From assembly GCA_038373885.1 (NCBI GenBank), contig JAWZYV010019925.1, forward strand, positions 649,001 to 713,000: a DNA stretch of 64,000 nucleotides, read 5' to 3'. Source of the stretch: Cheiracanthium punctorium (Eukaryota > Arthropoda > Arachnida > Araneae > Cheiracanthiidae). Under the pieces are notes generated by a model. The model ran no database searches. It had not been told where the DNA came from and saw only the letters and a list, made by a program, of their open reading frames with translations. Within the stretch, counting starts at the first letter, position 1, and each line of letters begins with the position of its first letter. Shown piece after piece: positions 45,294 to 56,764 of the stretch. The translations under genes and the position numbers were made by a program.

Positions 45294-46495
45294 ATGTTGG
45301 ATTTCAGCAAAGAAACATACAATGAAACGCTAATCTTCATTGAGGATCTTGGTCTTGCACTGTGCGGCAAGTTGTTGCCACAATTAGGAATGGCAACACC
45401 AAACATCAATGCAACATTCGATAGAGAACTGCTCGGCGAGCAATCATACAACAGAAATGACTTACTGCTGCTCGCCCTAGAAAACGCACCGAAACTCCTT
45501 CAAGAATAAAAGCTAGCATTTGATACCATCATACGAGCTCTGACCAAACAATCCAGTGGATTGTACTTTTTGAACGCTCCAGGTAGAACTGGAAAAAAGT
45601 TCTTAATTTCCGTGATCCTGGCTAAAATCCGTTCAAATGGCCATGTTGATGGACCATGTAAAAAAAAAAAATGCATTTAACAACAAATATTAGAGTTCAG
45701 CTTCAAACCGATCCAACAGCTGACATATTTTCTTAGACAATTACTCGAGGTCGCTAACGGCACTGTATCTACATATCCAGAAACAGGGAAAATCGCTTTC
45801 CCATCCGATTTCTCTAACATCGTGAATTTAAAAAAGGAATCAGCAGATAAGGTTTTCAAAACATCTAAACAAATAATCGAAATCAAGCATGACTGAGCGA
45901 GATTAAGAGCCATTCTAGCGTCTAAGATTATCGACTCGTACACGATATGAACATCATTCTAAACAGAATTGCAGGTGAAACAGTGATATACAAATACATT
46001 GACTCCGTGATAAACCAGTGAAGTAGTGAATTTTCCAACGGAATTTCTTAATTCGTTCCATGGTCCCAGATTACCATCACACATTCTGAATTTGAAAATT
46101 GGAGTGCCAATTATACAACTCCGAAAAATCAGTCAGAGAAAGCCATGCAATGGCACGCAATTAGTAGTTAAAAAATTGATGAACAATCTAATTAAAGCAA
46201 CAATTCTGATTGGACCTCATAAAGGTGAAGACGTACTACTTCCACGAATATCCCTCATTCCGACTGACATAGCGTTCGAGTTTAAACGGCTTCAATTTCC
46301 AATACCCGTTTCGTTTGCTAGGACTATAAATAAGGCTCAAGGGCAGTCTTTTCAAGTGTGCGGTTTGAATGCTTCTCTCATGAGCATCGATACCTCGCAT
46401 GCTCCAGAGTCTAAACCGTCTGATCCTTACGTTTATGCAGAAAACGGACAAACAAAAAACGCAGTCCATCCACTAACTTTACATAAAAGATGATT
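45294..46495 (+). pseudogene. Helitron Pif1-like helicase remnant
   Basis: Fragments in order match the C-terminal helicase of Helitrons: ETYNETLIFIEDLGLALCGK, LAFDTIIRAL...SGLYFLNAPGRTGKKFLIS (Walker A region, about 45576-45599), a stop-ridden middle (LLEVANGTV, YPETGKIAFP), then a 155-codon open stretch from 46026 with FPTEFLNSF, KIGVPIIQLR, CNGTQLVVKKLMNN, GEDVLLPRISLIPTD and FARTINKAQGQS. The Walker A reads GRTGKK instead of GGTGKT, and the usual SHGQLYVACSR is eroded. It is non-functional. It pairs with the Rep remnant upstream as one former autonomous element. Confidence 0.85.
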
Positions 46496-46737
46496 GCCTG
46501 TAAAAAAAAAAAAAAAAGAAAAAAAATCTGAAATTCTTCCAGATTTTATTTACGCACTTGAGTGTGCTTTTACTCTTTCTCACACACACGAAACCACCAA
46601 GATTTTCTATGTCGGTTCCAAGTATGGAGTATGCTTCAACATGGCACAGTGGTTATGTCCTTGGAAATAATAGGCAGGTGAAGCGGGAAGCGGGTCTCAT
46701 CGCGCGTCTGTCAACCTAACTGAAACCACCACCACCG

Positions 46738-47668
46738 TCAGACTATCGCCAAATTTCGTGATATCTCGCCCAGAACGATGACAAACGGCGATATTTTGGG
46801 GATAGACCCAAATATGGACCAAAATATCGCCAAATTTGGCGATATTTTGGAAAAACTCGCCACGGTCGACGACAGACGGCAAGATTTTGGGCATGGACCA
46901 AACAATGACTGTCTACAGTTAAATTATATTGAAGATGTCCATAGACATTAAAGTATCGAAATTCTTTTCAGTGGTCCTGTAAATAAACTCTCCAGTAGAT
47001 TGGAACCAAAAATCCAGATGCACAACTACATGCTACAGCAATCTTATGTATGAAATTTGAACATCCTACGACTAAAATGTTTTGAGATTTGAGAGTTAAA
47101 TACATACACGTACAACAAAAGCCGCCAAGCTTGGCGACTTTTGGCGTAGTTGTTGAGGGAGGCACGTGTCCGTGGTCGGAGCATTACCTAACTTATATGG
47201 TAGGACAGTATTGTGCTTGAAATGGATAAATGCCCCTAAAATTGCCATTGACCGTAATGTATTGGAAATCTTTTGAGTGTTCCTGTAGCAGAACTATAAA
47301 TGATAAAGACACTTCTTTTAATGGAGAAATTCATTTTGTAACTCTTAACAGCATATATCACTTCTGAGTCGTTTGAAATAGCCGCAATACCTCTAAAATA
47401 CGCTTTGATGAGTTTCGGCCCATAGAACGTAATGTATTTCGAATCTTTTGGGCGGTCCTGTAGATAAACTATCCAGTCGAATGGAACCGAAAGGGGAGGT
47501 GGACAACTAGATTTTACAACAATCCTAAATATAAAGTTTCGACATTCTACGCCTGATAGTTTTTGAGACATGCGAGTTTAATGAATTTCGGCCCATAGAG
47601 CGTAATGTATTTCGAATCTTTTGGGCGGTCCTGTACATAAACTATCCATTCGATTGAGACCAAAAGGG
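46738..47668 (-). mobile_element. 1.8-kb repeat, truncated minus copy
   Basis: Reverse-complement match to about 24380-25200: GCCAAATTTGGCGAT palindromes, the AAGCTTGGCGACTTTTGG word, the GGTCGGAGCATTACC block and two ATAGA(G/A)CGTAATGTATTTCG blocks. Both ends are missing, so it was truncated before or after insertion. Confidence 0.8.
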
Positions 47669-47939
47669 CATGGGCGTAACTTGGGCTTCGATACTGGGGG
47701 GGGGGGGGGGGCAAAAGTTATTTTAAATGAAAGTCCATATATGCGTGCCCGTACACCCCCCCCCCCCACACACACACACATATACAGTAGACACCGGTTA
47801 TAACGTACTCTCACAGGACCTAAAAAAGTAGTACGTTATAAGAAATACCGCCAAGATTCAATATTACACAAAAAAAGAAACTGGGCATATTTCACTGTAA
47901 AGGTTTTAACAGTCTGTTTTTTTTAAATTAATTAAAAAA

Positions 47940-49280
47940 ATCTGATGTTCCAACACATGACTCCTTGCACGTCTATAAATCAAAAATTTTCTACGCACTT
48001 CTCTAAACTATTTGTTGAAAGATAAAATATCATAAAGTTAGCGATTTCTAGCCAATACTTCGATATCGCCAAGCTGAGTTCATTTGAAAGATTCCTTCTG
48101 ACACTTTATTTCGCAATATTTCACCAAAAGCCGACAAACTTGAGATAGTTTGCGAGATTTTGGGGATAGCCAAAGTAGTCATTGACCACAGACTTTCAAT
48201 GAATTGAATGCATCCATACACCTTAATGTATTTAAAGTCATTTGGCTCTGTAAATAAATTCCCAGTCGATTGCTGTCAAAAAAGATATTGAAAACAGTTA
48301 GATATTATAATATAGCTCTAAATACAAAAGTTCAAAATTCTACGGGTTAAAGTTTTAGAGTTATACAAAATACGAAATAATTTTTGGCGCCAAATTTGGC
48401 GATATTTCGGCGAAACGCGTCAATGTCGACGACATTTGGCGAGATTTTAAGCATGGGCCAACAATGACAGATTATCGCCAAATTTGGCGATATTTCGCCA
48501 AAACTCGCCAAGAACGATGACAAATGGCGATACTTTGGGCATGGACCAAATGACTGACTATCGCCAAATTTGGCGACATTTCGGAAAAACTCGCCAAGGT
48601 AGAGGACAGACGGCGAGATTTTGGGCATGGACCAAACAATGACTGTCTACAATTGTATTATATTGAAGATGTCCATAGACATTAAAGTACTGAAATTCTT
48701 TTCGGTGGTCCTGTAAATAAACTCTCCAGTAGATTGGAACCAAAAATCGAGATGCACAAGTAGATGTTACAACAATCTTATATATGAAATTTCATAATAG
48801 TTTTTGAGATTTGAGAGTTAAATATGCACACACGTACACCAAAAGTCGCCAAGCTTGGCGACTTTTGGCATAGTTCTTGAGGGAGGCACGTGACCGTGGT
48901 CGGGCCATTACCTAACTTATGTGGTAGGACGGTATTGTGCTTGAAATGGATGAATGCCCCTAAAATTGCCATTGACCGTAATGTATTGGAAATCTTTTGA
49001 GTGTTCCTGTAGCAGAACTGTAAATGATAAAGACACTTTTTTAAATGGAGAAATTCATTTTCTAACTCTTTACAGCATATATCACTTCTGAGTCGTTTGA
49101 AATAGCCCAATACCTCTAAAAAACGCTTGATGAATTTCGGCCCATAGAGCGTAATGTATTTCGAATCTTTTGGGCGGTTCTGTAGATAAACTATACAGTC
49201 GAATGGAACCGAAAGGGGAGGTGCACAACTAGATGTTACAGCAATCCTAAATAGAAAGTTTCAAATTCTACGCTAATAGT
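47940..49280 (-). mobile_element. 1.8-kb repeat, minus copy lacking its 5-prime end
   Basis: Runs in reverse from the 3-prime tail (AAATCTGATG at 47950) through the palindromic units (48386-48590) and the 30-bp palindrome (about 48838) to GCGTAGAATTTGAAAC near 49275, where it stops and directly abuts the 5-prime end of the next copy. Confidence 0.8.
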
Positions 49281-50616
49281 TACTTCCTTGTACGTAGTAT
49301 AAGGAGTAATGTGATCCCGAAAATTTTGGGGGCCAAATTTCGACTAAAAACCGATTTTGAACTACCTCTAAATTTAATTTAAAGAATTTTTTCGATGCAT
49401 CTCATCGTAGGCTAGCATGCACGATCATATAAACGCGTCTGCAACTCATTTTGACCAGCGGCCGGTCTATTGTGGTCAGTTTTTCCATGCCGTCTGTACG
49501 TACGTACGTACGTATGTATGTAACTCGCATATCTCAAAAACTATTGTCGTAGAATGTTGAGATTTGATATTTAGGATTGTTCTATGATCTATGTTGTGCA
49601 CCTCCCCTTTTGGTGGCAATCGAATGGATAGTTTATGTACAGGTCCGCCCAAAAGATTCGAAATACATTCCGCTCTATGGGCCGAAATTCATTAAACTCG
49701 CCTAACTCAAAAGCTATTAGGCGTAGAATGTCGAAACTTCATATTTTGGATAGTTGTAACATCTAGTTGTGCACCTTCCCTTTCGGTTCCATTCGACTGA
49801 ATAGTTTATCTACAGGACCGCCCAAAAGATTCGAAATACATTACGCTCTATGGGCCGAAATTCATCAAAGCGTTTTTTAGAGGTATTGGGCTATTTCAAA
49901 CGACTCAGAAGTGATATATGCTGTAAAGAGTTAGAAAATGAATTTCTCCATTAAAAAAAGTGTCTTTTTCATTTATAGTTCTGCTACAGGAACACTCAAA
50001 AGATTTCCAATACATTACGGTCAATAGCAATTTTAGGGGCATTCATCCATTTCAAGCACAATACCGTCCTACCACATAAGTTAGGTAATGGTCCGACCAC
50101 GGTCACGTGCCTCCCTCAAGAACTATGCCAAAAGTCGCCAAGCTTGGCGACTTTTGGTGTATGTGTGTGCATATTTAACTCTCAAATCTCAAAAACTATT
50201 ATGAAATTTCATATATAAGAATGTTGTAACATCTAGTTGTGCATCTCGATTTTTGGTTCCAATCTACTGGAGAGTTTATTTACAGGACCACCGAAAAGAA
50301 TTTCAGTACCTTAATGTCTATGGACATCTTCAATATAATACAACGTAGACAGTCTGTTTGGTACATGCCCAAAATCTCGCCGTCTGTCCTCGACCTTGGC
50401 GAGTTTTGGCGAAATATCGCCAAATTTGGCGATAGTCAGTCATTTGGTCCATGCCCAAAGTATCGCCATTTGTTATCGTTCTTGGCGAGTTTTGGCGGAA
50501 TATCGCCAAATTTGGCGATAATCTGTCATTGTTTGGTTCATGCTTAAAATCTCGCCAAATGTCTTCGACATTGACGAGTTTCGCCGAAATATCGCCAAAT
50601 TTGGCGCCAAAAATTA
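49281..50616 (+). mobile_element. 1.8-kb repeat, plus copy lacking its 3-prime end
   Basis: Starts TACTTCCTTGTACGTAGTAT and is collinear with 24036-25380, ending in the last palindromic unit at GGCGCCAAAAATTAT. It forms an inverted pair with the minus copy on its left: about 49730-50616 is complementary to about 48386-49270, with a 450-bp spacer. Confidence 0.8.
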
Positions 50617-50651
50617 TAAAAAAACAGAAAATTCTTTATCACTTACAATTT

Positions 50652-50879
50652 TTATTGAGATAAATAATCTGTAATTTTCTTTTGTTTTAAATGAGCAGAG
50701 GCTACTTTAAAAATACCGTTTTGGATATCCATAATAGACTTCTGTAGAGTCTCTGCATCATCACTGCTGCATTCAAAAAGTCGTGATGCTGTTTTTGCAG
50801 CATGTAATGCGTCGGGTATGCTTGGTATAGGCTCCCCTGTTTCTTCTTCACTATCATCAGAATCATTATGGATAGGGCT
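50652..50879 (-). pseudogene. C-terminal remnant of Tigger-type transposase
   Basis: The minus-strand frame reads SPIHNDSDDSEEETGEPIPS, IPDALHAAKTASRLFECSS, ETLQKSIMDIQNG and ends KKITDYLSQ with TAA (50652-50654). An acidic Ser/Asp/Glu tract, a helical ALEA-like segment and a short basic tail before the stop are usual for the C-terminus of Tigger/CENP-B-like transposases. The DDE catalytic core and the DNA-binding domain are missing, replaced by the inserted repeats. Position 330 bp inside the right terminal repeat fits the element. Confidence 0.6.
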
Positions 50880-51305
50880 TTTCAGGAGGCATTTACATGG
50901 ATGAATGCCAAAGAAAAAACTTGGTCTTGTTCTTAGCCCTGCCTACAGGGGAAAAAGATAAAAGACCGCCCCCTTTATTCCGGTAATCAATTACATCCGG
51001 TAATAATTCAATTCTTATGCTCATTCCGTCCCCTTCATGCACAATTCATCTCGCCAGAGAATCTGAAAACTGACAACGAGTGTTTTTAAACGTACTGAAA
51101 TTTACGCGAAAAAGGAGATAAAATGCTGAAGAAAAGCAGAATTTTATTCTTGGCTTTGCTATAAAAAGTACGTTATAGCCGAAGTGCGTACTTTTGTTAA
51201 GTGCGTTTTAACGGAAGTTAAATAACTATAAATATAGGAGTTCAATCGGAACCTAGCTCCTAGGTACGTTATAACCGATAGTACGTTATATCCCAGGTCC
51301 GTTAT

Positions 51306-51360
51306 AACCGGTGCGCACTGTATATATATATATATATATATATACAGTGCGCACCGGTTC
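51306..51360. repeat. Two Tigger ends facing across (TA)12
   Basis: AACCGGTGCGCACTG ends one element at 51320, 24 bases of TA follow, and CAGTGCGCACCGGTT begins at 51345. The 15-base arms are perfectly complementary. The second end is not followed by more Tigger sequence. Confidence 0.85.
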
Positions 51361-51364
51361 GCAC

Positions 51365-51409
51365 CAGGGGGGTCTCCCCTGACGAGCCTCGTCAGGGGAG
51401 ACCCCCCTG
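51365..51409. repeat. Near-perfect 22-bp hairpin
   Basis: The arm CAGGGGGGTCTCCCCTGACG continues into AG, a single C, then the full complement back to CCCCCCTG. Only one base is unpaired. It is GC-rich and directly follows the orphan Tigger end. Confidence 0.85.
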
Positions 51410-53098
51410 AACCCCCTAGTTTTTTAATTTCATTATTGCCTATTAAAACGATATTAATTGACTATGTCATAAGTCATTTGATCTCTCACCCCTTTTTCTT
51501 TTTCTCTTATTCGTCCTTTGCATTTATTTCATCGACTGGAAGTAGGAGGGTTTCCTGATCTTTCCTTGCAACTGCAAACGTGAGTCGATGATAACTGAAG
51601 TAACTTATATAATTTTAGCATCTATCTTAACATAGGCGTAATCTGGGGGGGGGGGCAATTGCCCTGCAGTTGTAAAATTGCCCCCCTAGTCTAAAGTCAG
51701 GGGGCAAAATTATGATTTTGAACACAGATTATGCATTTATAACACAAATATACTATCAGATTCTTTAAAAAAAAAAAAAATCCATGCAAAAATTATCAAA
51801 AGAATAGAATCACAGAAGCTTTTCAACCCAACAGGAACAATGGCAGATTCTACCAAATGGCCAAGCTAGATAATTTCTCAGGAATGCAAAAATCAAGGGG
51901 CAGCGATTTTAAACTTGTCTGAAATCAATTGTTCAGCGTCAGAAAAAAAAGACCTGTTGAAAAAACACTCAAAATACTGGTGTTAAACGATAAAGTAATT
52001 AAAAAACTTTGTAAAAAACACACATAAGAAGTAAAAGGAAAAGGATACGCGTTTCGTTCAAAAATTGTTTTGAGGTAATTTTCACAGACAATGCCGCAAT
52101 TAGAGTTTATGTCACCCGGGGCAAACCATAATTAGTGTCGTGTGCCCCCTCGCATGGAGCCGCGCCCCATCCCAAGAAACTATAAATGGTTTTGGCATTC
52201 CTTTTAGAATGTCTCCCGGTGCTTGTCCCCGCTTACCATGGGCACCGGCAGAATATTTCCCAGCGGGGGGGGAAGTACTTTAACGCATGGTTACCATGTT
52301 GGAAAGAATAAAAAAGCAAAGGAAAAAACTGCATACAAAACTCCAGGGGGGCATTGCCCCCTTGCCCTATGCTGCCGGCGGCCATGCCGCTTACCCCCTT
52401 TAGTTGCCGCCCTGCCACAGGTTGGGGCCAGTTTCTCATTTATATTTTAGTGAACCTAAATTTGTTGTTTGAAGGTCAGTAGCAGAGAGACAATACACTT
52501 TTATGATCGTGCCCAACTTACTTGACTTGACAGACGACTAATTTCGAATTCAAATGTGATGCAGTTTAAGAGAACAAAAAAAAACTGTCTGCGATTTTAT
52601 GATTTATATCTGCTGCCAGGGGCAACTAGGGGCACGTGCCCCAGACTTGGTAGGGGGCTCCAAAATAAGTTTTGGTTGCATGGGAGGGGGCCGTTCTAGT
52701 TGGTTCGTCGTGAGAAACGTAAACTCTAGTTGTAGTACTATCTAAGTCAGTATTTCGATACGTTTAACCCTTTTAGATTTTCATACATTAGAAAAATATA
52801 GCAACAAATCACCTCATTACTTCCTACTAACAGCGTTGCTCCCGAGCAATACGGAGAAGCAACGTTCGACACAGAAGGGGAACCTTCACAGCTATTGTTT
52901 ATAACGATCGGCTGATGTGCATATAATTCTGTTTTCTGGCATTTCAAAAAATTCGTTTACAAGTCTAGCTAAAATAATATCTCAGAATATTAGTTTTCTT
53001 TAGTAAATAGTATACGTACATTCGGCTAATTTATATAACCCCCCCCCCTTTTTTTATTCGTGAAAACGTCTTCAACTCAAAAACTTACATAATTTATC
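51410..53098. other. Gene-free stretch with element relics
   Basis: Relics include a GGGGGCAATTGCCCTGCAG block at 51643-51720, a segment at 51950-52035 (AACACTCAAAATACTGGTGTTAAACG) that recurs in reverse at 63285-63370, and a GGGGGGCATTGCCCCCTTGCC hairpin at 52346-52366. No exon supported. Confidence 0.5.
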
Positions 53099-53374
53099 AG
53101 GCGTCGATCCTGGAATATTTTGCAGGATCCCATTTTTATAAAAACTGCATATTTTTGTGAATTTCAGCACTTATTTTTGTGAATTTTCAAACCAAATTTT
53201 AATAAAAGTCACTTTTTTTTTCTTAATTGATAAAACACATTAAAATTTAGGGTAAAATGCCAATGAAGAGCAGTTTTAATAGACTGTATTTTTGTGAAGC
53301 GGTTCCGTTTAAATCGATAGTAATTTTGTGAAAGGGCTATAAAACGGACCCAATTTTTGTTTGTATAGATCCCT
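53099..53374. mobile_element. Second copy of the 28405 dispersed element
   Basis: Begins CAGGCGTCGATCCTGG and ends TATAGATCCCTG. The interior (AAAAGTCACTTTTTTT, GTAAAATGCCAA, TAAAACGGACCCAATTTTTG) follows 28405-28758 in order. Its ends form a weak inverted repeat of CAGG...GATC type. Confidence 0.6.
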
Positions 53375-55110
53375 GTCCCCCTCTTATACCGAGCTTTTGG
53401 TTAATGAAATCACGCTAAAAGTCGTTCCAGCTCCTCAAATTATTAAATATCTTTTTCCACATTACTTTTCTAAAAATATTTACAATACCACCACCCCCCA
53501 CCCCACACACACACCTCAAATAAATGAATAATAAAAGATAAAATAAATAAAAATAACGTACTGGACTCTTAAAAATTTAAAATTTTCTGTCCAAGTCAAG
53601 GAAAAACACGAACATTGAGCTCAGAATGCTGTAAATTTAACAGTCGCTAACATTAAAGAAAGTGCCGCGGGAAGAGAGGTTACAGAAAATAGAAAATGTA
53701 CAATGCAATGAGTTTCATTGTAATGTATTTCAAACCTCGCAAGAAAAGCGGCTTTTTAACAAGGCATAAAATGAACCTTTTTTCTACCTACAAATAAAAC
53801 TTAAGAACATGTCATCACTAAATGACCATTAAGATTCTGTGAAAAATTGGAGTGATTTAAATGCCAAACGCGGCCCTTTTATCTCCCGTTAACTCAAAAA
53901 TCAGTCACATCTGTGTTCACTTAAATAGACTAGGACCAGTTTTTCCCGCAAAGCATATTGACTTTGTGAGAGAAGGGAGCTTTAAAAATTTTTGTATGTA
54001 ACATGATGTTTTATATTTCAAATCTGTTGTTAATCTTTCGCTACATGGTTGGGGGGGGGGGGGAATCCGACGAAGAACACTGGAGATGTCCAAGAGGGTT
54101 GGAGGGATTATTGAATGAGCTGCAAAGAATGGATTACAGAGCTAAGCTAAATAAATTGTGTCTGTGTGTCAAGTTTGGTTCAGTTAAATTAATTTTACCA
54201 GCCGAATATCTGTATCCTGCAGTGAAATATTAACTTGTTTTGTGTATGAGTACAGGTAAGTAGTTTTCGTAATTTTCTTGTCAAATTGGTAAATTTTAAA
54301 TAAAGGTAAAGTATTAGTCTGGAGAAAATACTACAATGTACTGATCATTTTTTTTTTTTTTTTTTTTTTTTTTGTCAGGAATTCGTTAAGGAGAAGGCAT
54401 CCATTATAATTGCGCTTTCAGGGGGAAGATGTAGTTTTGTTTAAATTAAAAATGATGCCTCTCCTTACTTATTGGAAAGACCCTATAAAAATGAAAGTCG
54501 GCCACTTTAGTTTTTGACCGTCAAATGTTTCTTAACAGTCAAGCTCTGCTGAGGTCCAGTGGCTGAGGAGTTTTTTTTTTTTTTTTTTGCAGTTAACACA
54601 TAGATTTGCAATTTCCAATCCTTCCAATGAACTTTGTTTTGGACGTACACACAGACTCTACAACTAAAAGCTGATTCGGTCCCCAGTGATACCAGTGGCT
54701 GTGGAGTTGTTTTGATAAAAGGGGAAAAAGTAAGCCCTTTTATCTATTTTATTAATTATACTTATTGCACTATTTACTTTTTGTTTTCAAGAGTTAAAAA
54801 TAACTGTTCTCAAATTTCATCCGTTTTAGTACAATATTTTTTCCACTGTTATAGAAGAAATATTTTATGATTTATTAATGACTATGTCATTTTATCTCTC
54901 ACCCCCTTTATTGAAAATTGTCCGAAAAATGTATCTCAAAAATGTGTCCCAAAAATGCGACATAAAAGTAAGAATAAATTGTTGAGTATTGAATTGTTTA
55001 TTTTTTTATTGTGCAATGTCTTATCCTCCTGAATTCTGTATCCCTCAATAAACATTTATCTACTTAACTGTAACTGTGCTCGCGCACGCATTCTTTTTAC
55101 TCCTTCTATG
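53375..55110. other. Gene-free stretch
   Basis: T runs at 54349-54373 and 54571-54588 and G runs near 54050. GACTATGTCAT...TCTCACCCC near 54881 recurs at 51461. Part of 54890-55350 is probably the LTR of the copia remnant that follows. Confidence 0.45.
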
Positions 55111-55190
55111 CTTTTTCACTTAGCGTAAATACGGGTTAAGACCCCTTAGAAAGACCCCCACGGAGGGCACCCACCCATCGGCCTAGAGCC
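55111..55190 (+). repeat. SINE family B fragment
   Basis: AGCGTAAATACGGGTTAAGACCCCTTAGAAAGACCCCCACGG matches the 3-prime body of the SINE copies at 20011 and 58203. The tRNA-like head is absent. Confidence 0.65.
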
Positions 55191-55360
55191 CACGCGTAGG
55201 CTAATCGGTGTAATCCCACAAACACAAACAAATCTATACTTTTTCCTTCTTGGTGTTACCTTGTTATGTGATGTGCCTGTTTCTTCCGTTCTAATAAAAT
55301 GTTATGTTAAAATCCCACGTTTACTATGTTTGTGCCATAATTCTGCTAACATTTCTAAAA

Positions 55361-56110
55361 GGTTATGGACACCAGATGGATTAATTTATTTATTTGCTGA
55401 TTTTTAACGTTCGTTTCAAGGCTATATCATAAATCCTCAAAATGGCGACTGGAACTTGGCGAATTGAAACGCTGAATAAAGACAATTACGAAACATGGAA
55501 AATGCAAATGAAAGCGCTTTTAATAAAGAATGATGACTGGATTTATGCATCAGGTTTAAAGCCTAAACCTGAAGTTTTGGAAAATGACGAAAAATCGCAA
55601 GAAGAGTTCGATACGTGGGTCCAAATGGACAAAAAAGCAAAAGCAGATATAATTCTATGTATATCGCCATCTGAACTCAAACAAATAAAAAATTGTAACA
55701 CTTCATCAGATGTCCGGAAAAACTGGGAGAAATCTATCAGTCTAAAGGACCTGCTCGTAAAGCTGCATTAATGAAATCTTTAATTCAGTATAACATACTC
55801 GACGCGTCTAATGAAATTCACGACCATTTGAGAAAATTCTTCACATAGTGGACAGACTTTCAGAAATGGATATTAAAATAGACGACTTGCTGACTGTAAT
55901 GCTGTTATATAGCCTCCCTTCTACTTTCGACAATTTTCGATGTGCTATGGAATCAAGAGATGAGCTTCCGAAGCCAGAAATACTCAGAATCAAATGACAG
56001 GCGTAATGATAATAGACAAGCGGAAGAGTCAGGTGCTTTCCTGGTTGCGCCTAGAAAACCTGCGTCTAAAAATAGTGTTATCAGGCAAAATACAGCAACC
56101 CTACTCGCCT
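55361..56110 (+). pseudogene. Ty1/copia retrotransposon gag remnant
   Basis: GGTTATGGACACCAG at 55361 resembles the primer-binding site of copia-type elements that prime on an internal part of initiator tRNA-Met. From ATG 55442 the frame reads ETLNKDNYETWKMQMKALLI, WIYASGLKPKPEV and ADIILCISPSELKQIKNC, the usual copia gag start. A frameshift near 55735 moves the homology (RKAALMKSLIQYNILDASNE, then DDLLTVMLLYSLPSTFDNF, RCAMESRDELPKPEILRIK), and further stops follow. Protease, integrase and reverse transcriptase are absent. Gag normally forms the particle; this copy is dead. Confidence 0.82.
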
Positions 56111-56706
56111 AACGCTCTCTCAACAATATCAAATAACGAAAAGCAAAATTTTTAGTGTGTTAAGATCCCAGTCCTTTTCCCGTTAATTTACAGATATATT
56201 TTGAACAATGTTGAGTACGCCAGAATCCCTAAAAAAGTTACCCGCCCTAGGCACCCCTCCTCCTTGGCAGATACCTTTTGTGTAGGTTTGCCTTAAACAC
56301 TTGGTATCTGCCATGTGTTCTTGTTTTCAATTAATTCATCTTACGTTTTAAAAATCGGTAGTTACCTGCACCTGTCAACAGATCAAACCAATATCGATGG
56401 CTAACAAAACACTAGGATTAAAAAAAACACACACCCACTGTATAGCTGTACTGCCGAATTTCTCCAGGAGAAAAATAAAATTTAACTGCCTGATTAGATA
56501 AATGTTACGTAAAACCACGATCATACTCGAGTGTATAACTCTAGCTTAAGTCTTTTATCTTATTTTCAAAGTAGGCAGGTGTTCCTGAGAACTAAGTTTT
56601 CTCAGCATCATAATTTTCAGCTGTTGTTGTTGGATATCTTAGGTATTAAAATCATACACAAGATCAAAATGGGTTCCTTTTATCTGGTGACCTCCTGGTA
56701 TCTAAG
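56111..56706. other. Upstream region of the lectin gene
   Basis: Would contain promoter and 5-prime UTR of the lectin gene. No TATA box in a convincing position was seen. Confidence 0.4.
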
Positions 56707-56764
56707 ATGGGGTCTTTTGTAGGAGCAATCATTCTGCTTGCCTGTGTAAACCTGAATTTTGTGG
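56707..56764 (+). CDS. C-type lectin exon 1: signal peptide
   Basis: ATG (context CTAAGATGG) opens MGSFVGAIILLACVNLNFV plus the first base of a Val codon, then the donor GTAAGC. A short polar start, a hydrophobic core and, after joining exon 2, a VVA|QSS cleavage site make a canonical signal peptide. The exit phase equals the entry phase of exon 2, which would occur by chance once in three. Confidence 0.68.

Larger units (their letters stand above)
47785..51320 (-). mobile_element. Tigger/pogo element split by an insertion
   Basis: The left end CAGTAGACACCGGTTATAAC and the right end, in complement CAGTGCGCACCGGTTATAAC, are inverted repeats flanked by TA (47783-47784 and 51321-51322). The GTACGTTATA words repeat subterminally on both sides. 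The right part (50618-51320) carries the 3-prime end of a transposase gene on the minus strand. The middle is filled by two head-to-head copies of the 1.8-kb repeat (about 47940-50616), and most of the transposase gene is gone. Confidence 0.75.
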
